Of a DNA stretch of 64,000 nt, positions 34,848-44,825 are shown in pieces (positions within the stretch are counted from its first letter, which is position 1; each line of letters starts with the position of its first letter). The DNA lies in assembly GCA_928212115.1 (NCBI GenBank), contig CAKMRJ010005412.1:257660916-257724915 (forward strand), read 5' to 3'. The translations under genes and the position numbers were made by a program. A model generated the notes under the pieces. The model was not told the DNA's origin. It searched no databases and was given only the letters and a program-made list of their open reading frames with translations. The stretch comes from Lactuca virosa. Lineage: Eukaryota; Streptophyta; Magnoliopsida; Asterales; Asteraceae.

Positions 34848-37052
34848 GCTAGACAGAGAAAGAACACAATACAGCTAGCACACAAATCACATAACATTTA
34901 CACTAATACATTTATGTGAGCCATTAAACAAGGCATGGCACTACCTGCCATGACTGTTTTTGTATCAGAATCTCCTTAATTGGGGAGTGTATGAGTTTGT
35001 GTATAGATCTATACTGGATTGACTATCCTACACCTTGCTGCTCGCTACAGTGGGACTTGCAAGTCTACGGGTGCCAAACATCATTTTTACGGCATCTTAC
35101 ATTGTCGTTTTACTATTGAGTCGGTAGCAAGATACAGGCCGATCACATGTAACCTTAAAATATACATTTGGCTTAAGGTAGTTAGTACAGCAGTAGTTAC
35201 TTAATACAGCACTACAGTACTATAACATTTTCCCTTACATTTTACATTGTGTTATTCACACAATAAACAATGATGAAAAACTATATTTTTGGTTAATGAT
35301 AGTCGGATTTGGGAAAATACACACTTTTACAAGAGATACACACACAGACACTAGATGCCTTGGTAGAAGGCTACTTTTAGTAGGAAACATAGGGTTTTCT
35401 AGGAGAGTTCAAACAAATACAAACTTTTTACAAACATATACAGTACATTTTACAAAACATCTTACAAATGCTTTCATACAAACACAGACACTAATATACT
35501 TATGATCTCACCAGCTTTAAAGCTGATAAACTCTTTCAAAATAACTTGTATTCTCAGGTCACCAGTAGACAGGTACCGGAGCCAGGTTTTGAGAGGATGG
35601 AGCTCGTTCCAGACTCATCTTATATTTTGATGTATATTGTTTTGGTGTCTTTAAAACTTGACAGAACACACTTGTATGAAAATATATTATTAATGCAATG
35701 GATGATGTTGTTGCTTGTTTACTACTTGCATTGTTGTGATACTGTACATGACGTCCTCCACCCCAGAACGTTTCCGCCATTCATAGGTTTTGGGGGTGTG
35801 ACAAGGTTGAAATCGATGACAATACTGATACATGAGAAAAAGCTTCTAAAACTAAAAATCCCAAAATCAAACCCAGTGATCGAGAGCTTCATGAAAATCT
35901 TTCAAAGGCGAAAGTCGAAATTGAAAAGGAGGAGAAGATGAAAGAAGCGAACGATGTCTTGGAACGAAGGAAATCCTTGTTTCCTCTGTGGACAATGGAA
36001 AGACTTCTAAAAGAGGCGATTGACTCTCCAAGCACACACTGGCTTGAACCAGTCCTTTTCCTTCGGTCTTGAAAATTCCAAGGATGCTCAGTTCGATATG
36101 CCCATCACTCGAAAAGCGTTCGTATTTCATTGCTTTGATTCGACTGTACCTATCCCTTCTCCTGATCCAAAGGTTGATCGAGACTTGCTCGAATTTTATC
36201 TTTCTTTCTCTCAACCGCAATACCTCACTTGGAGTAATCAGAAAATCACAATTGTGAAGGTATTGAAACCATCTTCGGCAGGGAAGTTTGTGAATGTCAA
36301 GTTCAAGGTGACACGAGGATCAAGCGGTTCGGTTCATGAGATCTCTCTTGCTGATCTGCCGAACTTAAATCCCCATGATTGGATTCTTTTGAACAACATT
36401 TTGCTGACCAATCAACAAGAATACGAGCCTATTATTGATCATATCAAGCGGATGCTGGTCTGCTATATTTTTGAAGTGGCGAAAATGGATCAAGAGATCG
36501 CTTCTGCAATCAGGAAGAAGCCGATTATAAAGCCAATCGGGAAAGCAAGTGATATGTCGGTGATGATTAAAGGAAACATTGATCCACAATTTTACACCGT
36601 TATGTTCACAAGGAGCGAAGGTCAAAGATGTTTGTTCGCTCTGGCTGATAAGCACCTGTTCTCCGCTGCATGCTTAGAGCACATTCTTGAAATTATACAT
36701 CGGTGTGACCAGAACAGTGTTGCAGATAAAAAGTTGTTTACAGACATGCTTTGGTGGTATATTCACTTTCTTCAAACTCTGCTTGCTATTATACCGAAGC
36801 TGTTGAAGACAGTGAGATCATCCGCTCCTACTCAACCGAAGTTGTCTCTCGCCTCAATTGGCGCAAAGGTGGAGATTGTTGGGTTTAAAGGATTGCGCCA
36901 TTGGGCCTTAGATGTTCGGTCCATTATGTACTCTTGGTTTGAGCCTGTCCAACTGTGTTTATCTTTCTAGGGTTTAGTATATAAGGTGCATGCATGCATC
37001 TTTGTCATTAACGCTTTAATTATTATCTCATTGATTGTACTGTAAACCCTAG

Positions 37053-37098
37053 CACACCTCTACAGAGGAAGTTCTTAATCGAGCTCTTCTGAGGTGTG
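37053..37098 (+). other. Conserved hairpin, copy 2, before second primer site
   Basis: Outer stem CACACCTC/GAGGTGTG, bulge TACAGAG, inner stem GAAG/CTTC, loop TTCTTAATCGAGCT. The loop and inner stem are identical to 28397-28440 while three outer pairs have changed on both sides. It lies about 75 bp after a TATA box, so it would be in the transcript leader. Confidence 0.65.
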
Positions 37099-37215
37099 AC
37101 TATATTTTAATCATTCGACATACGGATTGATTCGTTGAGTGTTCCAGCGTTTATTATTCTTATTGATTTACCTGTTAAAGATCTAATCGATCTAAAGAGT
37201 TTTCAACTCATCAAT

Positions 37216-37401
37216 TGGTATCAGAGCAGGAGACTGTGTAATCCATACACATCTCTTTTGTTGAAGAAGGTTTTAGGGTTTTACGCTATTATCGTTTTCT
37301 GCTGGAACCGTTATTCTTCATTGACGTTGTTCTTAGACTTCGATCATACCCTAACTTTGTTTAATAGTCTGATGTAGAACAGGTTTCAAAACAAAATCAT
37401 C
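37216..37401 (+). other. Primer binding site 2 and leader (inner copia of D)
   Basis: TGGTATCAGAGC at 37216-37227. The leader is 174 bases and ends at the gag ATG at 37402. Confidence 0.9.
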
Positions 37402-40400
37402 ATGTCTCTTGACGATTCACAAACGAACCCAATCAACATCTCCAACAGTATCGGATCAACCACCAGGATTCCTATCCTATATACTCAAGATTATGAAGTG
37501 TGGACGCATCACTTTGAAGACTATGTGATTGGTTCAGAAGATAATGGATACTTGATCTGGGAAGCGATATCTGTAGGTCCGTTTGTTCACTCTGGAACAA
37601 ACAGAACAATCAAGACGCAAAAGGAGTACAACCAACTCGTGGTTGATGTAAAGGATGTTCCTCAAGATGAGAAGGAAAAGCTTGTGAGCAACATTAAAGC
37701 ACTAAGAATGATCAGATTCTCCCTACAATCTGACACATTCCGGCTGGTCAGTTCATGCTCAACGACACACGAGATATGGGTTAGACTGAAGGAGTTATAT
37801 TCCACCGATGAGGATCTTGAGCATTCTATCCAGACTTTACTGCTTTCAGAGTTTGGAGACTTCAAGCAAAAACCAGAAGAGAAGCTCATTCAAGCCTTTG
37901 ATCGTTTCAATCATCTTCTCAGCAAGATGATAAAGCATGGCATAGAAAGGAAAGTAATTGAGCAAAAGGTCACATTCATGAATGGCTTAAGAACCGAATG
38001 GATGGCAGTTGTGTCTATAGTAAAGGCTCATGAACAATTCAAAAATTACTCCTTGGCGAAGTTAGTGGGGATTCTAAAATCACACGAAAGTGTAGTGACC
38101 AAAGAAACGAATGTGGTTTCAAGCATGGGATCTTTAGCTCTCATATCAAAAGGAAAGAACGTGGCTGAAGAAGAAGAAGATTTAGATCTGTCAGAATTTG
38201 ATCTAACCAATGAAGAATATGCTTTGATGGTCTCTAATCCAAAGAAGTTCGTGCGTAGAAAGTTTCCTATCTCAAAGAACCGAAACTGGCAAGGAAGCTA
38301 CAGTTCGGATAAAGCAAAGGAGGAACCGAAGAACTCTCCTCAGCATGAAGAACCAAAGAAGGATAGTAAGCTTGTTGGTGACTCTGGGTTTGATTGTCAC
38401 TTCTGCAAAGGAAAAAATCACTTTGCCAAAGATTGTGTCTTGAGAAAGATGTCAAAAAAGAACGAGAGTGAAGATGATGAAGCCTACTACCTGCGAAAGC
38501 TAGAAGAAATAAAGAAGAAGAAAGCTGCTGCTAATAACACTATGAATGCTTTAATTGTGCAGGAAAATCTCGCGGGCGATGAGTTTGGTGGTGTGGAAGT
38601 CTGGTCTACAGACTCTGAGGACGAAGAAGTCCGTAAACCCACACATGGCAGGGCTTTCGTTGTGAAAGGAGCTGAAACCGAAAGTGCAGGAAAGTGCTTG
38701 ATGGTGACTACTGGAGTGTCACAGATGAGAGGCTATACTACTGACGGAGGTTATGATGAAGCAAGGGAGCGAGAAAACAGATGCTTCACTGCCAAACCTG
38801 TTGGCGAGCAGATCAACGAATGTGACCAGTTGATCAAGAAGGTACAATCAATTCTTGAATCGTTAAAAATTTCTGTCACAAACTATGAAAAAGAACTGAA
38901 CGAATTAAAATCTAAGTTTTCCAGTTTAAGTGGTAGTTTAATACATAATCGCTTAACAAACTCTAACCTAACTGATCAACTCAGCAGGGTGTCTTCGAAG
39001 AGTGAGGAGAGACGGATGTGGATAGAGCAAAAGGAGATCGAGTTAGTTAGGTTTAAGGATGAGACAATTTATTTGCAAAGGGATAATTTAAAGCTTTTAA
39101 AACAGAGAAATGTTTTTTGTTTAATTGCTAAACGTCTATATTCGAATATTACTCAATTGCATCTAAATTGTGAAATAGGCAAGAAAACTCATAGAATGAT
39201 TCTGCCCTTCCTTGAATTTAAGGAGGATGAAATTGATGCTGACGTATATAACTGTGAAGCCGTTGTTTCTTCGGATGAAATTTCTCCAGCATACAGAATT
39301 GGCCTTGACAAAATAGAGTCCTTCATCAACTCCAAAGACCATAAGGACATGCTTAAGAACCTTTTGGACGAAAATGACAAATTGAAAATTAAAACCGAAA
39401 CCATGCAGAAGTTTGACTCATTGAATGCCAAGTTAAGTTTGGAAAACAAAATTGATGTTGAAAATACTTCTGAATTTAATGAGGATGATGATATGAGCGA
39501 AATATCTGTAGAGGATGAGGTGGACTGTTCTGAATTTGTCAAAAGCGAACCCGAACCTGTCAAAAATCTCATTTCTGAAAATTATGTTGAGTTCGCTCGT
39601 TTATCCCAACATAAGTCCAAAATTCTGAAAGAAAAGGTTGTTGTATATCAAAAGGTTCAAACCACACCAAATCAGGTTTATGCAGTTACAGGAGTCACAC
39701 AGCAGCAAACAGCCGAGCTGACAGCTATAGTAAACGAGGACAATGTTGATGGCTGTGAGGAGCATTTCTGGTCAGCCCCAATCGACAATGCTGATGAAAC
39801 GGTTGGTCTATCTAAGAAAACATCATGGAGGGTCAAAGGCAGATATGTAGCAGAACCACTCAACAAGCCCACACATTTTGATGTGCCAAGCACAAGTGGT
39901 GCCAAAAAAACTCTAAGAGAACCAGTTAAGGCAAGAAGCAAAATCTCCTCGCTAAAGAGCGAAACTCATGCTGCAAGACCGAAACCCAAGGCTAATATCC
40001 ATAATACACCAAAGCAATGGTCAGAGAAGAAACATCAACGTAATAGGAGATATAAGAAGAATCTCACTGAAAGGAAGCAGTTTTGGAAGTCCCAAAACCC
40101 TAATTATGTTTACTCAGACAAATCTTCACTCCCTACCAAATAAGCAAAGTCAAAGCGAAACTCTTCTCCTTGTACTCAATGTCACTCCTGTAGTCAAGCG
40201 AACCGAAAGAGTAGTTTCGGCTCCCAAGATGAAAGCAAGCGAAACCAAAAGAGTGGTTTCGCTTCTCCATCATCAGACAGAAAGAACCCAAAGCTAGATT
40301 TCGCTCCTAAAACTCATCCCACTCACTCAAAGCAAAATCCAAAAGTGGATATAAAGGGAAAAGGGAAGCTTGTCTTGGAAGATGAAAAGAAGACAACGAA

Positions 40401-40635
40401 AACGTCTGCTAACTTTAGGAAAGAGAACCAAAAGTTTGTGAACAAAAAGAACACAATTCCAAAGTCTAAAGTTAAAGAAACACAAGCTAATAAAATCAAA
40501 GTTTTCACAATTAAAAGAAAAGATGAAACTACCTTAATAAAACGAACCTTTTTGGTTGATTCTTCTCTTACAATTCCCTGTTCAGTAAAAGGCTCACAAG
40601 GACCCAAGAAACTTTGGGTTCCTAAATCTGCTTAA
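37402..40635 (+). pseudogene. gag: Long copia gag of D, one in-frame stop
   Basis: The frame is open for 913 codons from 37402 to a TAA at 40141-40143, then continues in the same frame to the TAA at 40633-40635, ending KLWVPKSA. The N-terminal capsid domain (GSTTRIPILY, IWVRLKELYS) spans residues 15-245. One CCHC knuckle (CHFCKGKNHFAKDC) sits at about residues 332-345. A coiled-coil-prone stretch is at about residues 480-590, an acidic patch (EFNEDDDMSEISVEDE) at about 690-706, then a basic tail. The segment after 40141 repeats the SKRN/SGFAS phrases encoded by GCGAAAC DNA repeats. Beyond the last stop the frame stays open for LQVIRDKQFDDEWY, the usual lead-in to protease, and is then cut. 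Confidence 0.85.
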
Positions 40636-40859
40636 CTTTTGCAGGTTATTCGTGACAAGCAGTTCGATGATGAATGGTATTTGTTGAAGATTCAAGGGGG
40701 AGTGATGATTATTCAAGGGGGAGTTCGTATTTGGAAGATTATTTATATTTCTCTCGCTTTGAAGACCCCATGTGCTGATGAGTATCACAATTTAGGGGGA
40801 GAAATGCCAAGAAGATCGGAAATCATGATCTTCATCAGTTTCAACATCTAGGGGGAGAT
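40636..40859 (+). other. Pol deletion junction and polypurine tract of copia D
   Basis: After DDEWY (about 40678), where VDSGC of protease is expected, the sequence jumps to 3' untranslated DNA with repeated CAAGGGGGAGT. The purine tract CTAGGGGGAGAT ends at 40859. All of pol is missing. Confidence 0.75.
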
Positions 40860-41225
40860 TGTTGAGTATTTGAGATATTGAAACTGATATGGCATATTTG
40901 GTTATTTAGGGAAACCTTTTTAGGGTTAATCATTTTATGATTCCCTACGATGCCTTTACAATAGAAGTTCTTAATCGAGCTCTTCTAAGGCATTGGTTTT
41001 ATATTAGGCATTTATTTTATATTTATGGTAGATATTTATTGTTCCCTATAAATAATCATTAGGTTTACTTTTGGTGTAATCTTTTGACCAGATTAGGGTT
41101 TTCTCTGTACGTTTATCTCATAATCAATACAAGAAAAACCTTTATCAGATTACTTGCATATTGTGATGATTGATTCTGATTGTTCTTGATATTCCGCATT
41201 CGTCATCTCGGATTTATTCCTAACA
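40860..41225 (+). repeat. 3' LTR of copia D
   Basis: 366 bp, same length as the 5' copy, with 8 differences by eye. The hairpin copy is at 40950-40993, and its single difference from copy 1 falls in the bulge. Confidence 0.95.
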
Positions 41226-41957
41226 GGTTGCATGGCACCAGAACAATCTGAAGGATGGATAATTGAGAAGAGGTTATTTATGATTTATTAATATATTATA
41301 AGTTCTAATATATTAATATGAAATCGTATTATTTAATTAGTATTGATGAAGAATTAATTTGGAATTAATTTTGTGATCAAAAGAGACTAATTAAATATAT
41401 GGGGATTGATTATGTAAATCATTCATTCTTATAATGTGGGCTTATGATCCATAGTTCTTCATGTTTGGCTAAACCCATGTGGTGACCCATGGATACTCCA
41501 TGGAGGTTTTAACCCATAGAGCATGAGGGATATGGAAAGTCAATAGGGGTTACATGGTGTAACCCTAATTTGCCACACTATATAAGAACCCCTCTAACTC
41601 ATGAAATTGGCACTAGTGGTTACCTAGAGCTAAGAGAGTGAAAACACAAGAGGGCAAGCCGTTTTTTATGAGTGCAAATGACATCTTCTCAAGTTCCTCC
41701 ATTTGTTGGTGGTGTTGTGTGATTCCATTTGAGGTGCAACACTTGGGGCACTAAGTTCTCAAAGGTCCAAGGTTTCAACTACACTAAAAGGTATGTCATC
41801 TAACTTGTATTTCATGTTGTTTATACTCCATTGTATGCTAGTTAGGATGATGCTTTGGAATATTGAATGTATGCGTGTATAATAGAGAAAACACAGATCC
41901 AAAGCATGTAGGGTTGCATGTACACCATATGAGTGTTAGAATGCTCAAAACCCAACA
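41226..41957 (+). repeat. 3' LTR of copia C, remainder
   Basis: Continues the LTR interrupted at 28306 and ends CCCAACA at 41957. The pair GGGTTACA/TGTAACCC (41547-41565) is a perfect 8 bp inverted repeat upstream of CTATATAAG (41579). Minus-strand gypsy J protease begins at 41958, so C had inserted into J. Confidence 0.9.
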
Positions 41958-42408
41958 TCCATAACGTAGGCGAAAAAACTTGTACATCCCTGATGAATGT
42001 AGCGTCTGGATCTCACTGCTGAACATATGACCGATCCACGTTGCGGTCTCTCACCCTGAATCACCAACTCTCCCCCACTTGGGGTCCTAAACCGAACCAA
42101 CTGTTGCTCACATTCGATCACCGCCCCATTAAATCTCAACCAATCCATGCCAATGATGAACTTGTTCCCGCGTAAAGGAATGGGAACCAAATCTATAAGA
42201 TAACGCTCGTCATACATCCTCAGGACACAATCTCTATAAACCTCCGATGCCCAGACAAATCGGTCGTCCGCAATCTCGACCTCTAAAGGACAACCTAACG
42301 TGCCTGAAGTCTCAGCAAACGTCTTGCTGAGTGCAAGAGAAACGAAAGCTCGGGTAGCTCCCGAGTCAAATAACACCAACACTAGAATACAGTTCACATG
42401 GAACGATC
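41958..42408 (-). pseudogene. Gypsy aspartic protease (J), cut by copia C
   Basis: Pepsin-like retroviral protease with active site LFDSGA (about 42373-42356) and the later IIGMDWL block (about 42157-42137). It would cleave the Gag-Pol polyprotein in the particle. The frame is clean from the splice acceptor to the C junction. In unspliced RNA this frame is not that of gag; removing the 70 base intron joins them in frame. The frame stops shortly after entering copia C (41945). Confidence 0.85.
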
Positions 42409-42478
42409 CTAAAACAGAATACATGAAACATAAATATCAAAACTGAAACATAATAAAAGATAGGGAGAAGAAACATAC
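42409..42478 (-). other. Probable 70 base intron between gag and protease (J)
   Basis: Minus strand reads G|GTATGTTTC at the donor (42478) and TTCTGTTTTAG|G at the acceptor (42409). The body is T-rich. The gag frame (codons from 43136) and protease frame (codons from 42424) differ by 712 bases; 712 minus 70 is 642, divisible by three, so splicing fuses them in frame. Unspliced translation ends at 42366. Confidence 0.7.
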
Positions 42479-43675
42479 CCGTCACCAAATCTGGTGCGAC
42501 ACGCGCCTCCTCGGCGGTCAGCTGGAAGGCTCGACTCCTCACCACAGGAGCATCTGGCTTGCCCTGTCGGCCATCTGTGATCCGCAGGTTCGCTGGAGCT
42601 GGCGCCGCCACTGGCGCTCCTGATACCAATCTCGGGCAGGTGGCCTTTTTATGGCCTCGCTGGTTGCAGTCAAAACAAAGCATATATGATGTTTGAATAG
42701 TGGGGGTAGGGGAAGTACAATCCTTGCTGAAGTGCCCAGGTCTTACCGCACCTATATCACCCTGATCCCCTTCACTGCAACCTCCCTCATGCGACTTGCC
42801 GCATTTCCAACAGCGGCCCCGACCCTGCTGGCCCTTCGACCTCGAGTCGAATCCCTTGGGTTTCTTCACCGAAACCCCAGTCGTCTGCCCAGTCTCCGCC
42901 TTCCTCTTACTAATATGCTCTACGTCAATCTCCTTCTCTCGTGCCCTGGCTGTCATGTCGTCCAGGGTCGGGCACGCCGAGTAACTGAAATGTTTCAGAA
43001 TGTCAGCTCTCAACATGTCATGGTACCGGGTTTTGTTCATCTCCTCATCACCCGCGTACTGAGGTACCAACAAGGCCTTCTCCCTGAACTTGGCGATAAT
43101 CTCTGCCACTGTCCTTGTAGTCTGCCTCATATCCAAAAACTCCCTGGCTAGCTACTGAATCTCCACAACTGGTGCGAACTCTTCTCGGAATCTGGTCACA
43201 AAGTCCGACCAGGTCATAGCCTCAATAGCTGGAGCTCCCAAAGAATCACCGACTGCCTCCCACCAGTATCTAGCCCGCTCCCTCAAACAACCAGCAGCAT
43301 ACCTGACCTTCGACCCCTCAGGGCAGAAGCTCGTCAAATGTGCAAAATCGATGTCTGCAATACATCTCCTAGCCACAATGGGGTCCTTCACCCCGCTAAA
43401 TTCTGGTGCTCCACATCCCAGAAGTCCTTGAAGGAAAGTGTGCGAGTCCCAGACTGGCCAGGTGCCATGTCACTCCTGAATGCCCTAAGGTGATCCTCCA
43501 TCAGCTCAATGATACCCTACTTGATCGACTCAAAAATCATTGGGGTCGCTTCAAGGATGCCTCTCGTAATCTCGGATGCTATGAAATTGCGCAATCCATC
43601 ATCGATTGGCTCGGAACCCGTACCCGAACCTGACCCAGACCCTGAACCTCCTGCTTCTTGACGTGTCACCACCAT
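42479..43675 (-). pseudogene. Gypsy gag (J), nonsense and frameshift mutations
   Basis: The ATG at 43675 opens a glycine/serine-rich N-terminus (GGSGSGSGSGTGSEP). A TAG in the SIK segment follows, then a single-base loss near 43430, a TAG after VVEIQ (about 43152), and a later lesion that damages knuckle two. The capsid domain (ERARYWWEAVGDSL, then VTRFREEFAP) matches G. Knuckle one is the short CX2CX3HX3C form (about 42815-42780), knuckle two keeps only its GHFSKDC end, and knuckle three (CFDCNQRGHKKATC, about 42680-42640) is intact. The VVEIQ stop aligns with a CAG in G, as expected from C to T change at methylated cytosine. Confidence 0.85.
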
Positions 43676-44636
43676 TCTGAAACAAAACACACACAATCTT
43701 CAGGCTCATACATATCATCGGGAGGCCTCGCGCACACTACAAGTTCCCCGGTTTTATATCATCTTTCCTTATCTCAAGTACGGATCCTCTGCTTTCAGTA
43801 GTACGGGCCCATACTACCTTCCACATCTATCCGTACTTTCCTCAAGAATTCCCTTAACTCCACCAAGTCCCTTTCACTACTAGTGCTCTCTGTGCTATTC
43901 TCATCCTAGGCTTACCCTAGGGTAATCTCCGACCCACTCTCCGCCATTAGCTGCATAAGAAATCCTTGATATCTCTCCCTAACTAGCTCGCGAATACCGA
44001 TACATATCACTAAGACTAGATAATTCTTCGAATAAGAGGTCCTACCCTCTAACGGTTGGACTCAAACAAGAGCTGCGAAATAGGGCTAGACCTAACCTTC
44101 TGAAATTATTTAGTCCTCGCAATATGCAACTTAACGTATTCGTTTACTAGTTAATTAAAGATAACTAGAACTCTTAAAAGCACATAGCCAGAAGCATTCG
44201 AGCATTGAGTAACCAAAACCAAGCATATCCTAATCAGGCCATCATATCACTGACTAATCAGTACTAGCATGCAGTTCAATAAGCTCATATAGTAAGCATA
44301 CAAGGCATCTTTCCTAGATCCTTAGCCCTAATCTAGCATGCAGTTCTCATACACATACAGTAGGCATATAAGGCATCATTCCTAGATCCTTAGCCCTAAT
44401 ATAGCATGCAATTCTCATAATCATATCATATACCATATCAAACATGTATGGGTATCTTGGGGAAAACTTACTTGAGCTCGACCGATTGCATGCATCACAG
44501 TCCTTGTTCTCTCTTAAAACCTTAATTTTAATTTTAGAAAAATTATTTTTCTTGTAAAAACCATTCAAACCCTCGATTTGAGTCCAGACACCCCCGAAGA
44601 TGTGTATGAATCCCTCAAACCAAGGCTCTGATACCA
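43676..44636 (-). other. Leader and primer binding site of gypsy J
   Basis: The primer site TGGTATCAGAGC (minus strand 44636-44625, initiator Met tRNA) lies three bases after the LTR. The leader has no gene. A pyrimidine/purine-biased stretch at 43760-43990 and a 68 bp tandem repeat are its only features. Confidence 0.85.
44266..44426 (-). repeat. 68 bp tandem repeat in leader of J
   Basis: Units at 44291-44358 and 44359-44426 share CCTAGATCCTTAGCCCTAAT, preceded by a partial unit ending at 44290. Confidence 0.8.
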
Positions 44637-44639
44637 ACT

Positions 44640-44825
44640 TATAACACCCTTAAAATACAACCCGAAAATTTTATTTTTAAGTTTAACAATCATAAAGCAA
44701 ACCATTTCATTTTTCTCAAAACCATGAAAACATAAGATAGCTTAGTTGTGCAATCCACGATACATAATAAATCATTATCAAAGTCATAATCCCAAAATCA
44801 CTAATGTGGAAAATCATGGTGTATT
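44640..44825 (-). repeat. 5' LTR of gypsy J, piece 1 (3' end of LTR)
   Basis: Minus strand ends GTTATA at 44640, a C to T variant of GTTACA, before the primer site. It is interrupted at 44825 by copia E, whose duplication GTATT is 44821-44825. Confidence 0.85.

Larger units (their letters stand above)
32974..35803 (+). mobile_element. Solo gypsy LTR K in the coiled-coil ORF
   Basis: 2830 bp from TGTGACAACCC to GGGTGTGACA with the duplication AGGTT (32969-32973 and 35804-35808). TATATATATG near 33212 is a candidate TATA box. It contains palindromes around TTTACGGCCGTAAA, a run of 12 G (34259-34270) and a short tandem repeat. There is no internal domain. Confidence 0.93.
32003..36970 (+). pseudogene. 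Unrecognised coiled-coil ORF split by solo LTR K
   Basis: From the ATG at 32003 one frame reads to about 32730 with stops near 32033, 32186 and 32474. After a frameshift it continues to K at 32974 and resumes at 35809, reaching the TAG at 36968-36970. Without K this is about 710 codons. The first half is alanine/serine/glutamate-rich with heptad-like spacing and a conserved-looking KSEHAVVKSCIGDVHSILL segment, suggesting a coiled coil. The second half (36020-36970, open) has a RKAFVFHCFDS block and a DPQFYTVMFTRSEGQRCLFAL block. I recognise no enzyme motif. I recall similar ORFs near Asteraceae copia elements but cannot name a family. It lies just upstream of a copia promoter and primer site, possibly inside the LTR. 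Confidence 0.5.
30183..37213 (+). repeat. Putative very long LTR of an inner copia (about 4.2 kb without K)
   Basis: The right end is firm: ACTCATCA at 37213 followed two bases later by a Met-tRNA primer site. A TATA box GTATATAAGG is at about 36978 and the conserved hairpin at 37053. The left end is a guess: TGTTGGG at 30183 after a purine-rich run. If correct, the LTR would contain the coiled-coil ORF at 32003-36970. No second copy of this LTR is in the window to prove the boundary. Confidence 0.35.
28307..41225 (+). mobile_element. Copia D, 12.9 kb, pol-less, composite
   Basis: Two 366 bp LTRs (28307-28672 and 40860-41225) and the duplication GGTTG (28302-28306 and 41226-41230) bound the element, which lies in the LTR of C. 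By eye 8 differences separate the LTRs. Inside are a primer site, a degenerate ORF, a long LTR-like segment with its own ORF and a second primer site (37216), then a long gag, and no pol. It looks like a 366 bp-LTR element that holds the 5' half of a second, related copia. Solo LTR K (32974-35803) is inserted in the inner ORF. K accounts for 2.8 kb of the length. Confidence 0.85.
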
